In this document: piece after piece, positions 1 through 7,325 of the stretch
Numbering within the stretch: position 1 is the stretch's first letter
Layout of the letters: every line of letters starts with the position of its first letter
NCBI GenBank assembly: GCA_947463975.1
Contig: CANHUW010000065.1
Location: 1-8,440 of the forward strand
Origin: Bacteroidota bacterium
GTDB taxonomy: Bacteria > Bacteroidota > Bacteroidia > Chitinophagales > Chitinophagaceae
Direction: 5' to 3'
DNA length: 8,440 nucleotides
The notes under the pieces: model-generated
What the model was told of the DNA's origin: nothing
The model's database searches: none
Seen by the model: only the letters and a program-made list of their open reading frames with translations
Made by a program: the position numbers and the translations under genes

Positions 1-465
1 AATGCCATGGCTATTCAAGCTATGTTAGAAAAAATTGGGGTATATACAAGATTACAATCAGCAATCAATATGGACCAGGTGGCTGAGCCCTACATAAGAA
101 GAAAAGCATTAAGACATTTAGAAAAAGGACGTGTAGTTATATTTGGAGCCGGCACTGGTAATCCTTATTTCACTACAGATACAGCTGGTTCCTTAAGAGC
201 GATCGAAATGAAAGCAGATGTCATTTTAAAAGGAACAAGAGTGGATGGCATTTATGATGCTGATCCAGAGAAAAATCCAAATGCCAAAAAATTTGAGACA
301 ATTGGTTTCCAAGAATGTATTTCAAAGAATTTGAAAGTAATGGATATGACTGCTTTCACTTTGTGTATGGAAAATAAGTTGCCAATCATTGTTTTTGATA
401 TGAATAAGGAAGGCAACTTAATAAAAATTGTAAAAGGTGAATCAGTAGGTACATTGGTTCAATAA
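1..465 (+). CDS. pyrH: UMP kinase, 3' part (5' end outside window)
   Basis: This gene encodes the bacterial hexameric uridylate kinase, which phosphorylates UMP to UDP with ATP in cytoplasmic pyrimidine nucleotide synthesis. The reading frame is open to base 1 (Asn-Ala before the first visible Met), so the Met at base 7 is internal and the true start lies upstream. 154 residues are visible; the family is usually about 235-240, so roughly 80 N-terminal residues, including the lysine/glycine nucleotide-binding start and the GGGN motif, are missing from view. Diagnostic segments are AGTGNPYFTTDTA (visible residues 50-62), the K-x-T-x-VDGIYDADP stretch (about 78-89), LKVMDMTAFT (111-120) and a C-terminal VFDMNKEGNL. 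They align well with E. coli PyrH. This is an amino-acid-kinase-fold enzyme, unrelated to eukaryotic-type UMP/CMP kinases. The stop is TAA, and the next gene begins 9 bases later on the same strand, suggesting co-transcription. The usual partner frr (ribosome recycling factor) does not follow. Identification is very secure. Confidence 0.96.
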   Translation, partial: NAMAIQAMLEKIGVYTRLQSAINMDQVAEPYIRRKALRHLEKGRVVIFGAGTGNPYFTTDTAGSLRAIEMKADVILKGTRVDGIYDADPEKNPNAKKFETIGFQECISKNLKVMDMTAFTLCMENKLPIIVFDMNKEGNLIKIVKGESVGTLVQ

Positions 466-474
466 TCACATAGT

Positions 475-1782
475 ATGCAAAAAAAGAGAATTCTATTACT
501 GGTATTGGTATTTGTTTTAGGCAGAGAAATAAAAGCACAAGAAAAATTAAGTTTATCTGATGCAGTGAAGATAGCCCTTCAAAATAGCTATGATATTAAA
601 TTGGTAGAGAACACTGTTACAGTGGCTAAAAACAATAATAGTTATGGTGTAGCAGGCGGTTTACCAACAGTTACAGGTTCGGCAAACAATAACAATACAC
701 AAACTACCATCAATCAAACTTTTCCGGATCCTTCTAGAAATACCACCAGAAGTGGGGTAGAAGGTAGTACAGTGAATGGGAATTTGACCGTAAGTATGAT
801 TTTATTCAATGGTTTCAGGGTTGCTGCTACTAAAAATAGATTAGAGAGTATAGAGAAACAATCCATTGCAGCTTTACAGAACCAGATGCTCAATACAAGT
901 AGTATTGTAATGCAACAATATTATAATGTAGTAAGACAAGAAGCATTTTTAAAAACCATTCAAAAATCTATTGAAGCATCTGAACAAAGAGTAGCTATCG
1001 TAAAAACAAGACAAGATGTGGGCGTTGCCAATCAGGCTGATGTTTTGCAATCAAATATAGATTTAAATGCATTGATACAAGCTAAGCAAAACCAATTGGT
1101 TATCATAGAACAGGCTAAGGCAGATTTATACAATAGTATGGTAGTACCCGCTACTTCTAATTATACATTTGATGAAAGCATTGCAGTAGATCAAAACATA
1201 AAAATGGCTGAAGTAGAAGCAAAAATGAAAGATCATCCATTATTGCAATCTGCTCAGCAATTGATTAATGTGAATCAGTTTATTGAAAAAGAAACCAGGG
1301 CTATTATGTATCCAACACTTAGAGCGAATACCGGATACAATTATAATAGCAATCAATCTGGCGCTGGTTTTATCTTATTAAATGAAAGCTATGGTACATT
1401 TATAGGTGTAAACCTTGCTCTACCTATTTATAATGGAGGCGCCAATAAGAAAGCTTATAACAATGCCAAGATGGCTACTAAATCTGCAAAATTACAATTA
1501 GAGAATGCAACCTTAGATTTAAATACAGAGTTATTTAAAACCTATAAGAACTATCTGAATAGTATTAAGCAAGCCCCTATTGAGCAAGAGAATTTTAAAA
1601 TGTCTCAAGAGTTGTTGGGCTTAGTGATGCAAAAATATCAATTAGGTCAAGCCACCATGGTAGATGTAAAACAAGCGCAACAAAGTTTTGAAACTGCCGG
1701 CTTTAGATTAACTAGTTTACAGTTTACTGCAAAAATTGCAGAGATAGAATTGAAGAGATTGTCCAATCAATTAAGTTTCTAA
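475..1782 (+). CDS. TolC-family outer membrane efflux protein
   Basis: A 435-residue outer membrane factor of the OEP/TolC family, which as a trimer forms a beta-barrel plus periplasmic alpha-barrel exit duct for RND or ABC exporters. Residues 1-21 form a signal peptide: QKKR basic start, hydrophobic ILLLVLVFVL core, and a probable cleavage after IKA, before QEK. The mature protein opens with LSLSDAVKIALQNSYDIK, the typical first helix of the family. The two-fold internal repeat is visible: LPTVTGSA and LFNGFR (63-115) in the first half match YPTLRANTGYNY and LPIYNGG (279-322) in the second, and VGVANQADVLQ (182-192) matches LGQATMVDVKQ (390-400). Long helical stretches separate these. Residues 71-103 are rich in Asn, Thr and Ser and probably form an extracellular loop. 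The protein ends in Phe, as expected for recognition by the Bam machinery. The start lies 9 bases after pyrH with no Shine-Dalgarno sequence. Its partner may be the adaptor/permease pair on the opposite strand, but this is not proven. The family is clear; the exported substrate is unknown. Confidence 0.93.
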   Translation: MQKKRILLLVLVFVLGREIKAQEKLSLSDAVKIALQNSYDIKLVENTVTVAKNNNSYGVAGGLPTVTGSANNNNTQTTINQTFPDPSRNTTRSGVEGSTVNGNLTVSMILFNGFRVAATKNRLESIEKQSIAALQNQMLNTSSIVMQQYYNVVRQEAFLKTIQKSIEASEQRVAIVKTRQDVGVANQADVLQSNIDLNALIQAKQNQLVIIEQAKADLYNSMVVPATSNYTFDESIAVDQNIKMAEVEAKMKDHPLLQSAQQLINVNQFIEKETRAIMYPTLRANTGYNYNSNQSGAGFILLNESYGTFIGVNLALPIYNGGANKKAYNNAKMATKSAKLQLENATLDLNTELFKTYKNYLNSIKQAPIEQENFKMSQELLGLVMQKYQLGQATMVDVKQAQQSFETAGFRLTSLQFTAKIAEIELKRLSNQLSF

Positions 1783-1797
1783 AATATAGCATACTTT

Positions 1798-2919
1798 ATG
1801 CAATCTCTATCAGTCAAGGCTCCCGGAAGAATCAATTTAATTGGAGAGCACACTGATTACAATGGAGGCTTTGTAATGCCTGCAGCAATTCAAATGGCCG
1901 CAACCGTTCATCTTGAAAAAAGAACAGATAGGGAAATTCATTTATTCGCAGAAGATCTTCAAGAATCCTATACATTTAATGTAGAGACGATTTCGAAGTC
2001 TTATACAGAATGGGCTAATTATATTATTGGTGTAATTGCTCAGTTTCAAAAGCTTGTTACTATACCAACAGGCTTTCATCTTCGATTAAAAAGCAATGTG
2101 CCCATTGGTGCTGGTTTGTCTAGCTCTGCTGCTATTGAATGTGCGGTAGCTGTTGCCATAAATGAACTATTTGCTTTTGGCATAGACAGAATGCAATTAA
2201 CAAAGATGGCGCAAAAAGCAGAGCATGAGTATGCGGGCGTGCAATGTGGCATCATGGATCAGTTTGCCAGTATGTTTGGAAAGAAAGACCAAGTGATACT
2301 GTTGGACTGCCAAAGTATGCACTATCAATACTATCCTCTGGTCTTAGAAGACTATGATATTGTACTTATAGATACACAAATAAAACATGCTCTAGCAAGT
2401 AGCGAGTATAATACAAGAAGAAAAGAATGCGAGCTAGGTATTTTACAAATACAAAAAACATACGCATCAGTTCAATCATTAAGAGAGATAACTATGGCAA
2501 TGCTGAATGAGTGCATAGATCAAACTGCTATGCCTTTAGTATATAAGCGTTGTAAATATGTCATCGAAGAAATAGAAAGAACACAGGCTGCAGCTATAGA
2601 TTTACAAGAAAATCAACTAGCAGCTTTTGGACAAAAAATGTTTGCAACGCATGATGGGCTTTCAGCACTTTATGAAGTGAGTTGTGCAGAACTTGATTTT
2701 CTAGTAAAAGAAGTGAAGCATAATCCTAATGTAATTGGCGCTAGAATGATGGGTGGTGGATTTGGTGGCTGTACCATTAATTTGATAAAGAAAGAGGCCA
2801 CCGCTTCTGTTGTTCAAAAGCTAGTGGCCTCTTATCAAAATACGTATCAAAAAACACTAGTGCATTATATTGTGTCTATTGAAGATGGTGCGGGATTATT
2901 TCCATCCGTCTCCATCTAA
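1798..2919 (+). CDS. galK: Galactokinase
   Basis: A 373-residue GHMP-family kinase that phosphorylates alpha-D-galactose at C1 using ATP, the first committed step of the Leloir pathway in the cytoplasm. All three signature motifs are present. The N-terminal galactokinase signature GRINLIGEHTDYNGG (10-24) contains the conserved Arg11, Glu17, His18 and Asp20. The ATP-binding motif PIGAGLSSSAA is at 102-112, and the C-terminal glycine-rich motif GARMMGGGFGG at 314-324. Asp154 in CGIMDQ is the expected catalytic base, and Tyr204 in SSEYNTRR matches the conserved sugar-side Tyr. The GEHTDYN wording and the intact signature support galactokinase rather than mevalonate or homoserine kinase. Its length is slightly below the E. 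coli enzyme because the N-terminal leader before the signature is short. The start is 15 bases after the tolC-like gene. No galT, galE, mutarotase or sugar transporter is visible nearby. Its last 24 bases overlap the 3' end of the convergent AIM24 gene. Confidence 0.96.
   Translation: MQSLSVKAPGRINLIGEHTDYNGGFVMPAAIQMAATVHLEKRTDREIHLFAEDLQESYTFNVETISKSYTEWANYIIGVIAQFQKLVTIPTGFHLRLKSNVPIGAGLSSSAAIECAVAVAINELFAFGIDRMQLTKMAQKAEHEYAGVQCGIMDQFASMFGKKDQVILLDCQSMHYQYYPLVLEDYDIVLIDTQIKHALASSEYNTRRKECELGILQIQKTYASVQSLREITMAMLNECIDQTAMPLVYKRCKYVIEEIERTQAAAIDLQENQLAAFGQKMFATHDGLSALYEVSCAELDFLVKEVKHNPNVIGARMMGGGFGGCTINLIKKEATASVVQKLVASYQNTYQKTLVHYIVSIEDGAGLFPSVSI
2896..2919. other. Tail-to-tail overlap of galK and the AIM24 gene
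   Basis: The last eight codons of galK, counting its TAA at 2917-2919, are read on the other strand as the end of the AIM24 gene, whose TAA is the complement of bases 2896-2898. Both C-termini are therefore encoded by the same 24 bases in different frames. No intergenic spacer exists for a conventional bidirectional terminator. The only inverted repeat seen here is a 6-base pair (AGATGG at 2883-2888 with CCATCT at 2912-2917) around a 23-base loop, too weak to call a terminator. Confidence 0.88.
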
Positions 2920-3687
2920 TATATTGCCTATTCCTCCTAAAATACTACCTTCTTCTTTTCTAGCATAAGTGCCATAGGCTAAAATACGACCCGCTAATCT
3001 ACTAATAGGAAGAGATTGTATCCAAACTTTACCAGGACCAGTGAGCGTTGCAAAGAACAAGCCTTCACCACCAAATAAAGTATTTTTAATGCCGCCTACA
3101 AATTGGATATCATAATTTACAGTACTTGTAAATCCTACTATACAACCTGTATCCACTTTTAAAACTTCACCAGGCATCAGTTCTTTTTCAAATACATGAC
3201 CGCAAGCATGTAAGAAGGCCATTCCTTCGCCTTCTAGTTTTTCCATAATAAATCCTTCACCTCCAAATAAGCCTGTACCTAGTTTTCTTTGAAACTCAAT
3301 ACCAATGCTAACGCCTTTTGCAGCGCAAAGAAATGCATCTTTTTGACAAATTACTTTTCCACCTAAATTAGGCAAGAACATAGGTATGATTTTTCCAGGA
3401 TAAGGAGATGCAAAACTTACTTTCTTTTTTCCAGTTTGCATATTGGTATAAGCAGTCATAAATAAGCTTTCACCTACTAAGGCTCTTTTACCAGCTTGAA
3501 ATAATTTCCCCAAAATGCTGTTTTGTTGTTGACTACCATCTCCAAAAATGGTTTCCATTTGAATACCCTCTTCCATCATTAAGAAAGCTCCTGGTTCTGC
3601 AATTGCTGTTTCTTGTGGATCTAATTCCACAGAAACATATTGCATTTCTTCTCCAAAAATTTGATAATCGATTTCGTGTACTGACAT
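2896..3687 (-). CDS. AIM24/DUF124 (TIGR00266-like) family protein
   Basis: A 263-residue protein of the AIM24 family (formerly DUF124; Pfam AIM24, TIGR00266-type). It is all-beta and related by fold to TRAP-like jelly-roll repeats, and bacterial members have no established biochemical role. The sequence shows the family's repeated glycine-rich turns: LFGGEGF at 140-146 and LFGGEGL at 204-210, with a weaker related unit around GESLFMTAY (72-80). The typical opening is YVSVELDPQETAIAEPGAF (17-35). There is no signal peptide or membrane segment, so it is probably cytoplasmic or peripherally bound. I place the start at the Met beginning SVHEIDYQI (base 3687). A longer in-frame Met at 3738 exists, but it would overlap the permease gene by 41 bases and add 17 residues unlike the family's N-terminus. 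With the chosen start it follows the permease stop by 10 bases, implying co-transcription and perhaps translational coupling. It ends in a glycine-rich tail (about 247-263) and overlaps galK by 24 bases. The family call is secure; the function is unknown. Confidence 0.9.
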   Translation of the reverse strand: MSVHEIDYQIFGEEMQYVSVELDPQETAIAEPGAFLMMEEGIQMETIFGDGSQQQNSILGKLFQAGKRALVGESLFMTAYTNMQTGKKKVSFASPYPGKIIPMFLPNLGGKVICQKDAFLCAAKGVSIGIEFQRKLGTGLFGGEGFIMEKLEGEGMAFLHACGHVFEKELMPGEVLKVDTGCIVGFTSTVNYDIQFVGGIKNTLFGGEGLFFATLTGPGKVWIQSLPISRLAGRILAYGTYARKEEGSILGGIGNILDGDGWK

Positions 3688-3697
3688 AAAATAAATT

Positions 3698-6600
3698 TTA
3701 GAACCAAGACCCATTAAAGGTAGTATCGTTATTGGCATTGTTTTTTGCCATACGCTTTGCTACATTTCTTTTTTGAATCCAAGTTGTTACAAAAATTAAT
3801 GGAATAAAAATAAAAGTTAATGGTGGGATACCCAACATGCTAATCCATTTACCACCAAAGTGACGACGCATTGGGCGACGCAATCTTTCAGCAATTAAAT
3901 ACATGGCTGGTACAATGAATAATGTCATAAAGAAGGCGAAGATCAAACCAAAGATCAATGTCCAGCTCAATGGTTTCCAGAAAGCAACATTATCACCACC
4001 AAAGAAGATATGAGGGTTTAATTCACTGAATAAGGTAACGAAGTTGATATTAAATCCAACTGCAATAGGAATGAATCCTAAGATCGCTGCTAGGGCAGTT
4101 AACAAAACTGGGATAATTCTAGTCTTACCAGCTTGAATTACTGCTTCTCTGGTTTTGTATCCTCTAGATCTTAACTCATCAGCAAATTCAATTACCAAGA
4201 TACCGTTTTTCACCACAATACCTGCTAATCCTACAATACCTAATCCAGTCATCACTCCAGAGATCTTCATTCCAAAAATGGAGAAGCCCAAGAATACACC
4301 TATAATACTAAATACAATCTCCGTTAAGATAATCACTGATTTAGAGATAGAATTAAATTGTAATACTAAAGTGAATAAGATTAACATTAATGCAATAATC
4401 AACGCCTTACCTAGGAAAGCAACTGTTTCTAATTGTTGTTCGTTTTCACCAGTTTGTTTAACGGTAACGCCTTCTGAGATACCCTTGAAATTTGAAATGT
4501 ATTGAGCAATCGCTGCATTCACAGTGGTTGGACTGTAACCCTTATCCATCAATACATTCGAACTTAATTGAATTAATCTTTTTTGATCTTTTCTTTTAAT
4601 ACTACCTAATGTACTCGTTGGCTCAACTTTTACCAAACTGCTAATAGGTATATTCTTTACCATTCCACCCGCTGCCATATCTCTAAAAGATAAACGCATG
4701 TTTAATAAGTCCACTAGATTATTTCTTTGAAGTTCCTCACTTCTTAATTGAATCTTATATTCTTCTTTACCATCTTTGATTTTAGATACTTCTTTACCAA
4801 ATAAAGCAGTTCTAATTTGCATACCTACTTGTGCACTACTTACACCTTCCGCTAAAGCACGGTCTCTGTCAATGGTTAAGGTTAATTCAGGATTTTGTAA
4901 ATCCACATCCATCTTCAATACATTGATACCAGGAATTTGAGCAGCATCTAAATAGTTCTTTAATTCTACTGCAGTCTTCACTAATTTATCAAAGTCTTCC
5001 CCTTGAATTTCGATATTTACTGGAGGTTCTGTTGGAGGTCCACTAGACTCTTGGTCTATAGAAATTTCCGCACCTGGTATACCTTTTAATTCATTTCTTA
5101 AATTCTCTAAATAAGGTTCGGTAGATTTGCCGTGACGCTTTTCAAATTCAACAAAGTTTACTTGAATACGACCTAATTCAGAACGTGTACTTCTATCACC
5201 TCTCATTGGATCTCCAGCACCTACGGCTACGTTACTGATAATACTTTCCACCAATGGATTTTTCGTCTTATCGTTTTCTAAAACCTTGTTCACTCTAGCT
5301 TCTAACACTCTAGTAATAGAATCGGTATAATTTACATTGGTACCAGTAGGTAATTTTAAATAAACATATACTTGGTTTGGATCTCCTTTTGGAAAGAACT
5401 CAATACCTACTCTGCCTGTTGCTACACTGATCCCTAAAATCACAAAAGAGAGAATCAATAATGCAAAAGTACCGATCAATAATTTCACTGGTCTCCATCC
5501 GTTCAATGCTCTTCTTAAACCTCTTTCATATGCATCCATCATTTTTGGAAGCGTCTTGGTTTGGAAAGAAACAATCATATTATTGATGAAATACTTATTA
5601 GCAACAATAAGTATCATGATAAAGATTAAAAGGTTTCCTAAGAAAGTAAAACCTGCAATATCTAATAATACACCTACTGCTACTGGAATCCAAAAGTTCT
5701 TCTTTTTGAAAATAGCACTCTTGGGTTCATCAGCCACAACGTCGTCTTCGTGATTCATGAAATCAACCGCAAAAACAGGGTTCATGATAAATGCTACCAC
5801 TAAAGATGCAGCCAACGTGAAGATTAACATGGCAGGTAAATACACCATAAACTTACCAATGATACCTGGCCAGAATAATAATGGGAAGAAAGGCGCCAAA
5901 GTTGTGATGGTTCCTGCTAATACCGGAATGAATACTTCACCAGCAGCCATCTTAGCAGAAGTAGTGGCGGTTAATTTGCCCTTTCCTTGTACAAAAATTC
6001 TATGTGTATTTTCAATTACCACAATGGCATCATCCACAATAATACCCAAGCCAAATAGTAAGGCAAATAATACCATAAAGTTTAAGGTAATATGTGAGCC
6101 TACTACTAAGTCACCCGCTGGTAAAAACACAAAGGCAACAAACATACTTAATGGTACAGACAATGCCACAAAAAAGGCATTGGTTACACCCATAAAGAAC
6201 ATCAATACGATCAATACCAATACAAAGCCAATCACAATGGAGTTAACCAATTCTGTGAAAGAGCTTCTAGTACGAATACTCTGATCACCAGAGATCACTA
6301 CTTTAAGGTCTTTCGGTAAATCATTGATGGAAGCTTCTTCTACAATTTTCTTGACAGCGTCAGAAGTTGCAATTAGGTTTTCACCATTACGCTTAATGAT
6401 ATTTAAAGTCAATACATTCTTACCATCCAAGCGAGCAAAGCTTACCGTGTTTTTGATGGTATCAATAATATTAGCAACATCTTTCAAGTAAATTGGTGCG
6501 CCTGTTGTATTACGAACAATAATATTGGCAATATCATTCGCATTTTTTAATTGACCTTTCAATTGAAGATTACGTTGCATATTGCCTACTTCCAATAATC

Positions 6601-7291
6601 CACCAGACAAGTCAAGGTTTTCTCTTTGAATAGCAGCACTGATATCATCAAATGTGATACCAGCAGTTTGCATACGGTAATTATCAACATTAATTTGAAA
6701 CTCTCTTTCTGGAGCACCTACTAAATCAATTCTATTGATTTGAGGTATACCTTCTAATTTATCTTTTAAATCGTCTGCATATTTCTTTAATTGAACTGTA
6801 TTGTAATTACCACTGATGTTCACAAACATAATGGGCTGATCACTAATATTCAATTCCATTACACGAGGCTCTTGTGTAAGATCATTTGGCAATTCACCTT
6901 TTGCCTTATCCACCGCATCTTTCACTTTTTGTAATGCCACATCTGTTTTTACATCTGTGCTAAACTCCACAGTAATCAAAGAGAAATCTTGTTGAGAAGA
7001 AGAAGTGAATTTATTGATCTTCACTCCGCTGATACTTTTAATTTGCTTCTCAATAGGACGAGTCACTAGGTTCTCTATATCTTTTGGAGAGTTACCTACA
7101 TAAACCGTTTGAACAAACATTGTAGGGATAACTACTTCTGGAAATTGTTCTTTAGGAAGGGTCAAGAATTGATAAATACCTCCTAAGCTAATAAATAACA
7201 TCAATAAATAGATAGATGTTTTATTAGTGATACTCCAGGAAGTAGGTCCAAATTCTTTGAATTTTTCTTTTATTTTATTGATTGTCGACAT
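3698..7291 (-). CDS. RND efflux permease, AcrB/HAE1-like
   Basis: A 1197-residue inner membrane permease of the resistance-nodulation-division superfamily, working as a trimeric proton antiporter that passes substrate through an adaptor to a TolC channel. TM1 is at about 26-43, followed by a large periplasmic domain (44-348), TM2-TM6 at about 349-368, 371-391, 403-426, 452-472 and 480-505, TM7 at about 602-622, a second periplasmic domain (624-957), then TM8-TM12 at about 958-979, 983-1006, 1013-1036, 1058-1079 and 1108-1134. TM4 carries GLGIIVDDAIVVIEN with Asp420-Asp421, matching AcrB D407/D408. TM10 has Lys1028 (AcrB K940), and TM11 has Arg1058 and Thr1065 (AcrB R971, T978). The intact relay argues for an active HAE1-type exporter of hydrophobic or amphiphilic compounds rather than a metal pump. 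AcrB has about 1050 residues; the excess here includes a hydrophobic hairpin at 533-567 and a 60-residue tail with another hydrophobic segment. The gene follows the adaptor by 34 bases and precedes the AIM24 gene by 10. The substrate cannot be read from the sequence. Confidence 0.95.
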   Translation of the reverse strand: MSTINKIKEKFKEFGPTSWSITNKTSIYLLMLFISLGGIYQFLTLPKEQFPEVVIPTMFVQTVYVGNSPKDIENLVTRPIEKQIKSISGVKINKFTSSSQQDFSLITVEFSTDVKTDVALQKVKDAVDKAKGELPNDLTQEPRVMELNISDQPIMFVNISGNYNTVQLKKYADDLKDKLEGIPQINRIDLVGAPEREFQINVDNYRMQTAGITFDDISAAIQRENLDLSGGLLEVGNMQRNLQLKGQLKNANDIANIIVRNTTGAPIYLKDVANIIDTIKNTVSFARLDGKNVLTLNIIKRNGENLIATSDAVKKIVEEASINDLPKDLKVVISGDQSIRTRSSFTELVNSIVIGFVLVLIVLMFFMGVTNAFFVALSVPLSMFVAFVFLPAGDLVVGSHITLNFMVLFALLFGLGIIVDDAIVVIENTHRIFVQGKGKLTATTSAKMAAGEVFIPVLAGTITTLAPFFPLLFWPGIIGKFMVYLPAMLIFTLAASLVVAFIMNPVFAVDFMNHEDDVVADEPKSAIFKKKNFWIPVAVGVLLDIAGFTFLGNLLIFIMILIVANKYFINNMIVSFQTKTLPKMMDAYERGLRRALNGWRPVKLLIGTFALLILSFVILGISVATGRVGIEFFPKGDPNQVYVYLKLPTGTNVNYTDSITRVLEARVNKVLENDKTKNPLVESIISNVAVGAGDPMRGDRSTRSELGRIQVNFVEFEKRHGKSTEPYLENLRNELKGIPGAEISIDQESSGPPTEPPVNIEIQGEDFDKLVKTAVELKNYLDAAQIPGINVLKMDVDLQNPELTLTIDRDRALAEGVSSAQVGMQIRTALFGKEVSKIKDGKEEYKIQLRSEELQRNNLVDLLNMRLSFRDMAAGGMVKNIPISSLVKVEPTSTLGSIKRKDQKRLIQLSSNVLMDKGYSPTTVNAAIAQYISNFKGISEGVTVKQTGENEQQLETVAFLGKALIIALMLILFTLVLQFNSISKSVIILTEIVFSIIGVFLGFSIFGMKISGVMTGLGIVGLAGIVVKNGILVIEFADELRSRGYKTREAVIQAGKTRIIPVLLTALAAILGFIPIAVGFNINFVTLFSELNPHIFFGGDNVAFWKPLSWTLIFGLIFAFFMTLFIVPAMYLIAERLRRPMRRHFGGKWISMLGIPPLTFIFIPLIFVTTWIQKRNVAKRMAKNNANNDTTFNGSWF

Positions 7292-7325
7292 ATGAATCGA
7301 TTATACTTTTAATGATTAATTTGAA

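Noticed and set aside
2883..2917. Possible bidirectional terminator at the convergent junction
   Set aside because: Only a 6-base stem with a 23-base loop and no adjoining T run; this is expected by chance.
3685..3738. Longer N-terminus for the AIM24 protein, starting at base 3738
   Set aside because: It would overlap the permease gene by 41 bases and adds residues (PITILPLMGLGSKIYF) that do not match the usual family start; the internal Met at 3687 gives a normal N-terminus and a 10-base spacer.
4155..6284. Plus-strand open frames of 65-175 codons (4155-4505, 5556-5753, 5757-6284)
   Set aside because: All lie antisense within the permease gene, show low-complexity Asn/Thr/Ile/Lys-rich translations and no recognisable domain.
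7292..7325. Promoter or operator between adaptor and permease (short palindrome TTAAT-G-ATTAA at 7309-7319)
   Set aside because: The 34-base gap is too short and AT-rich for the match to mean anything; no recognisable Bacteroidota -7/-33 pair is present and the genes read as one unit.
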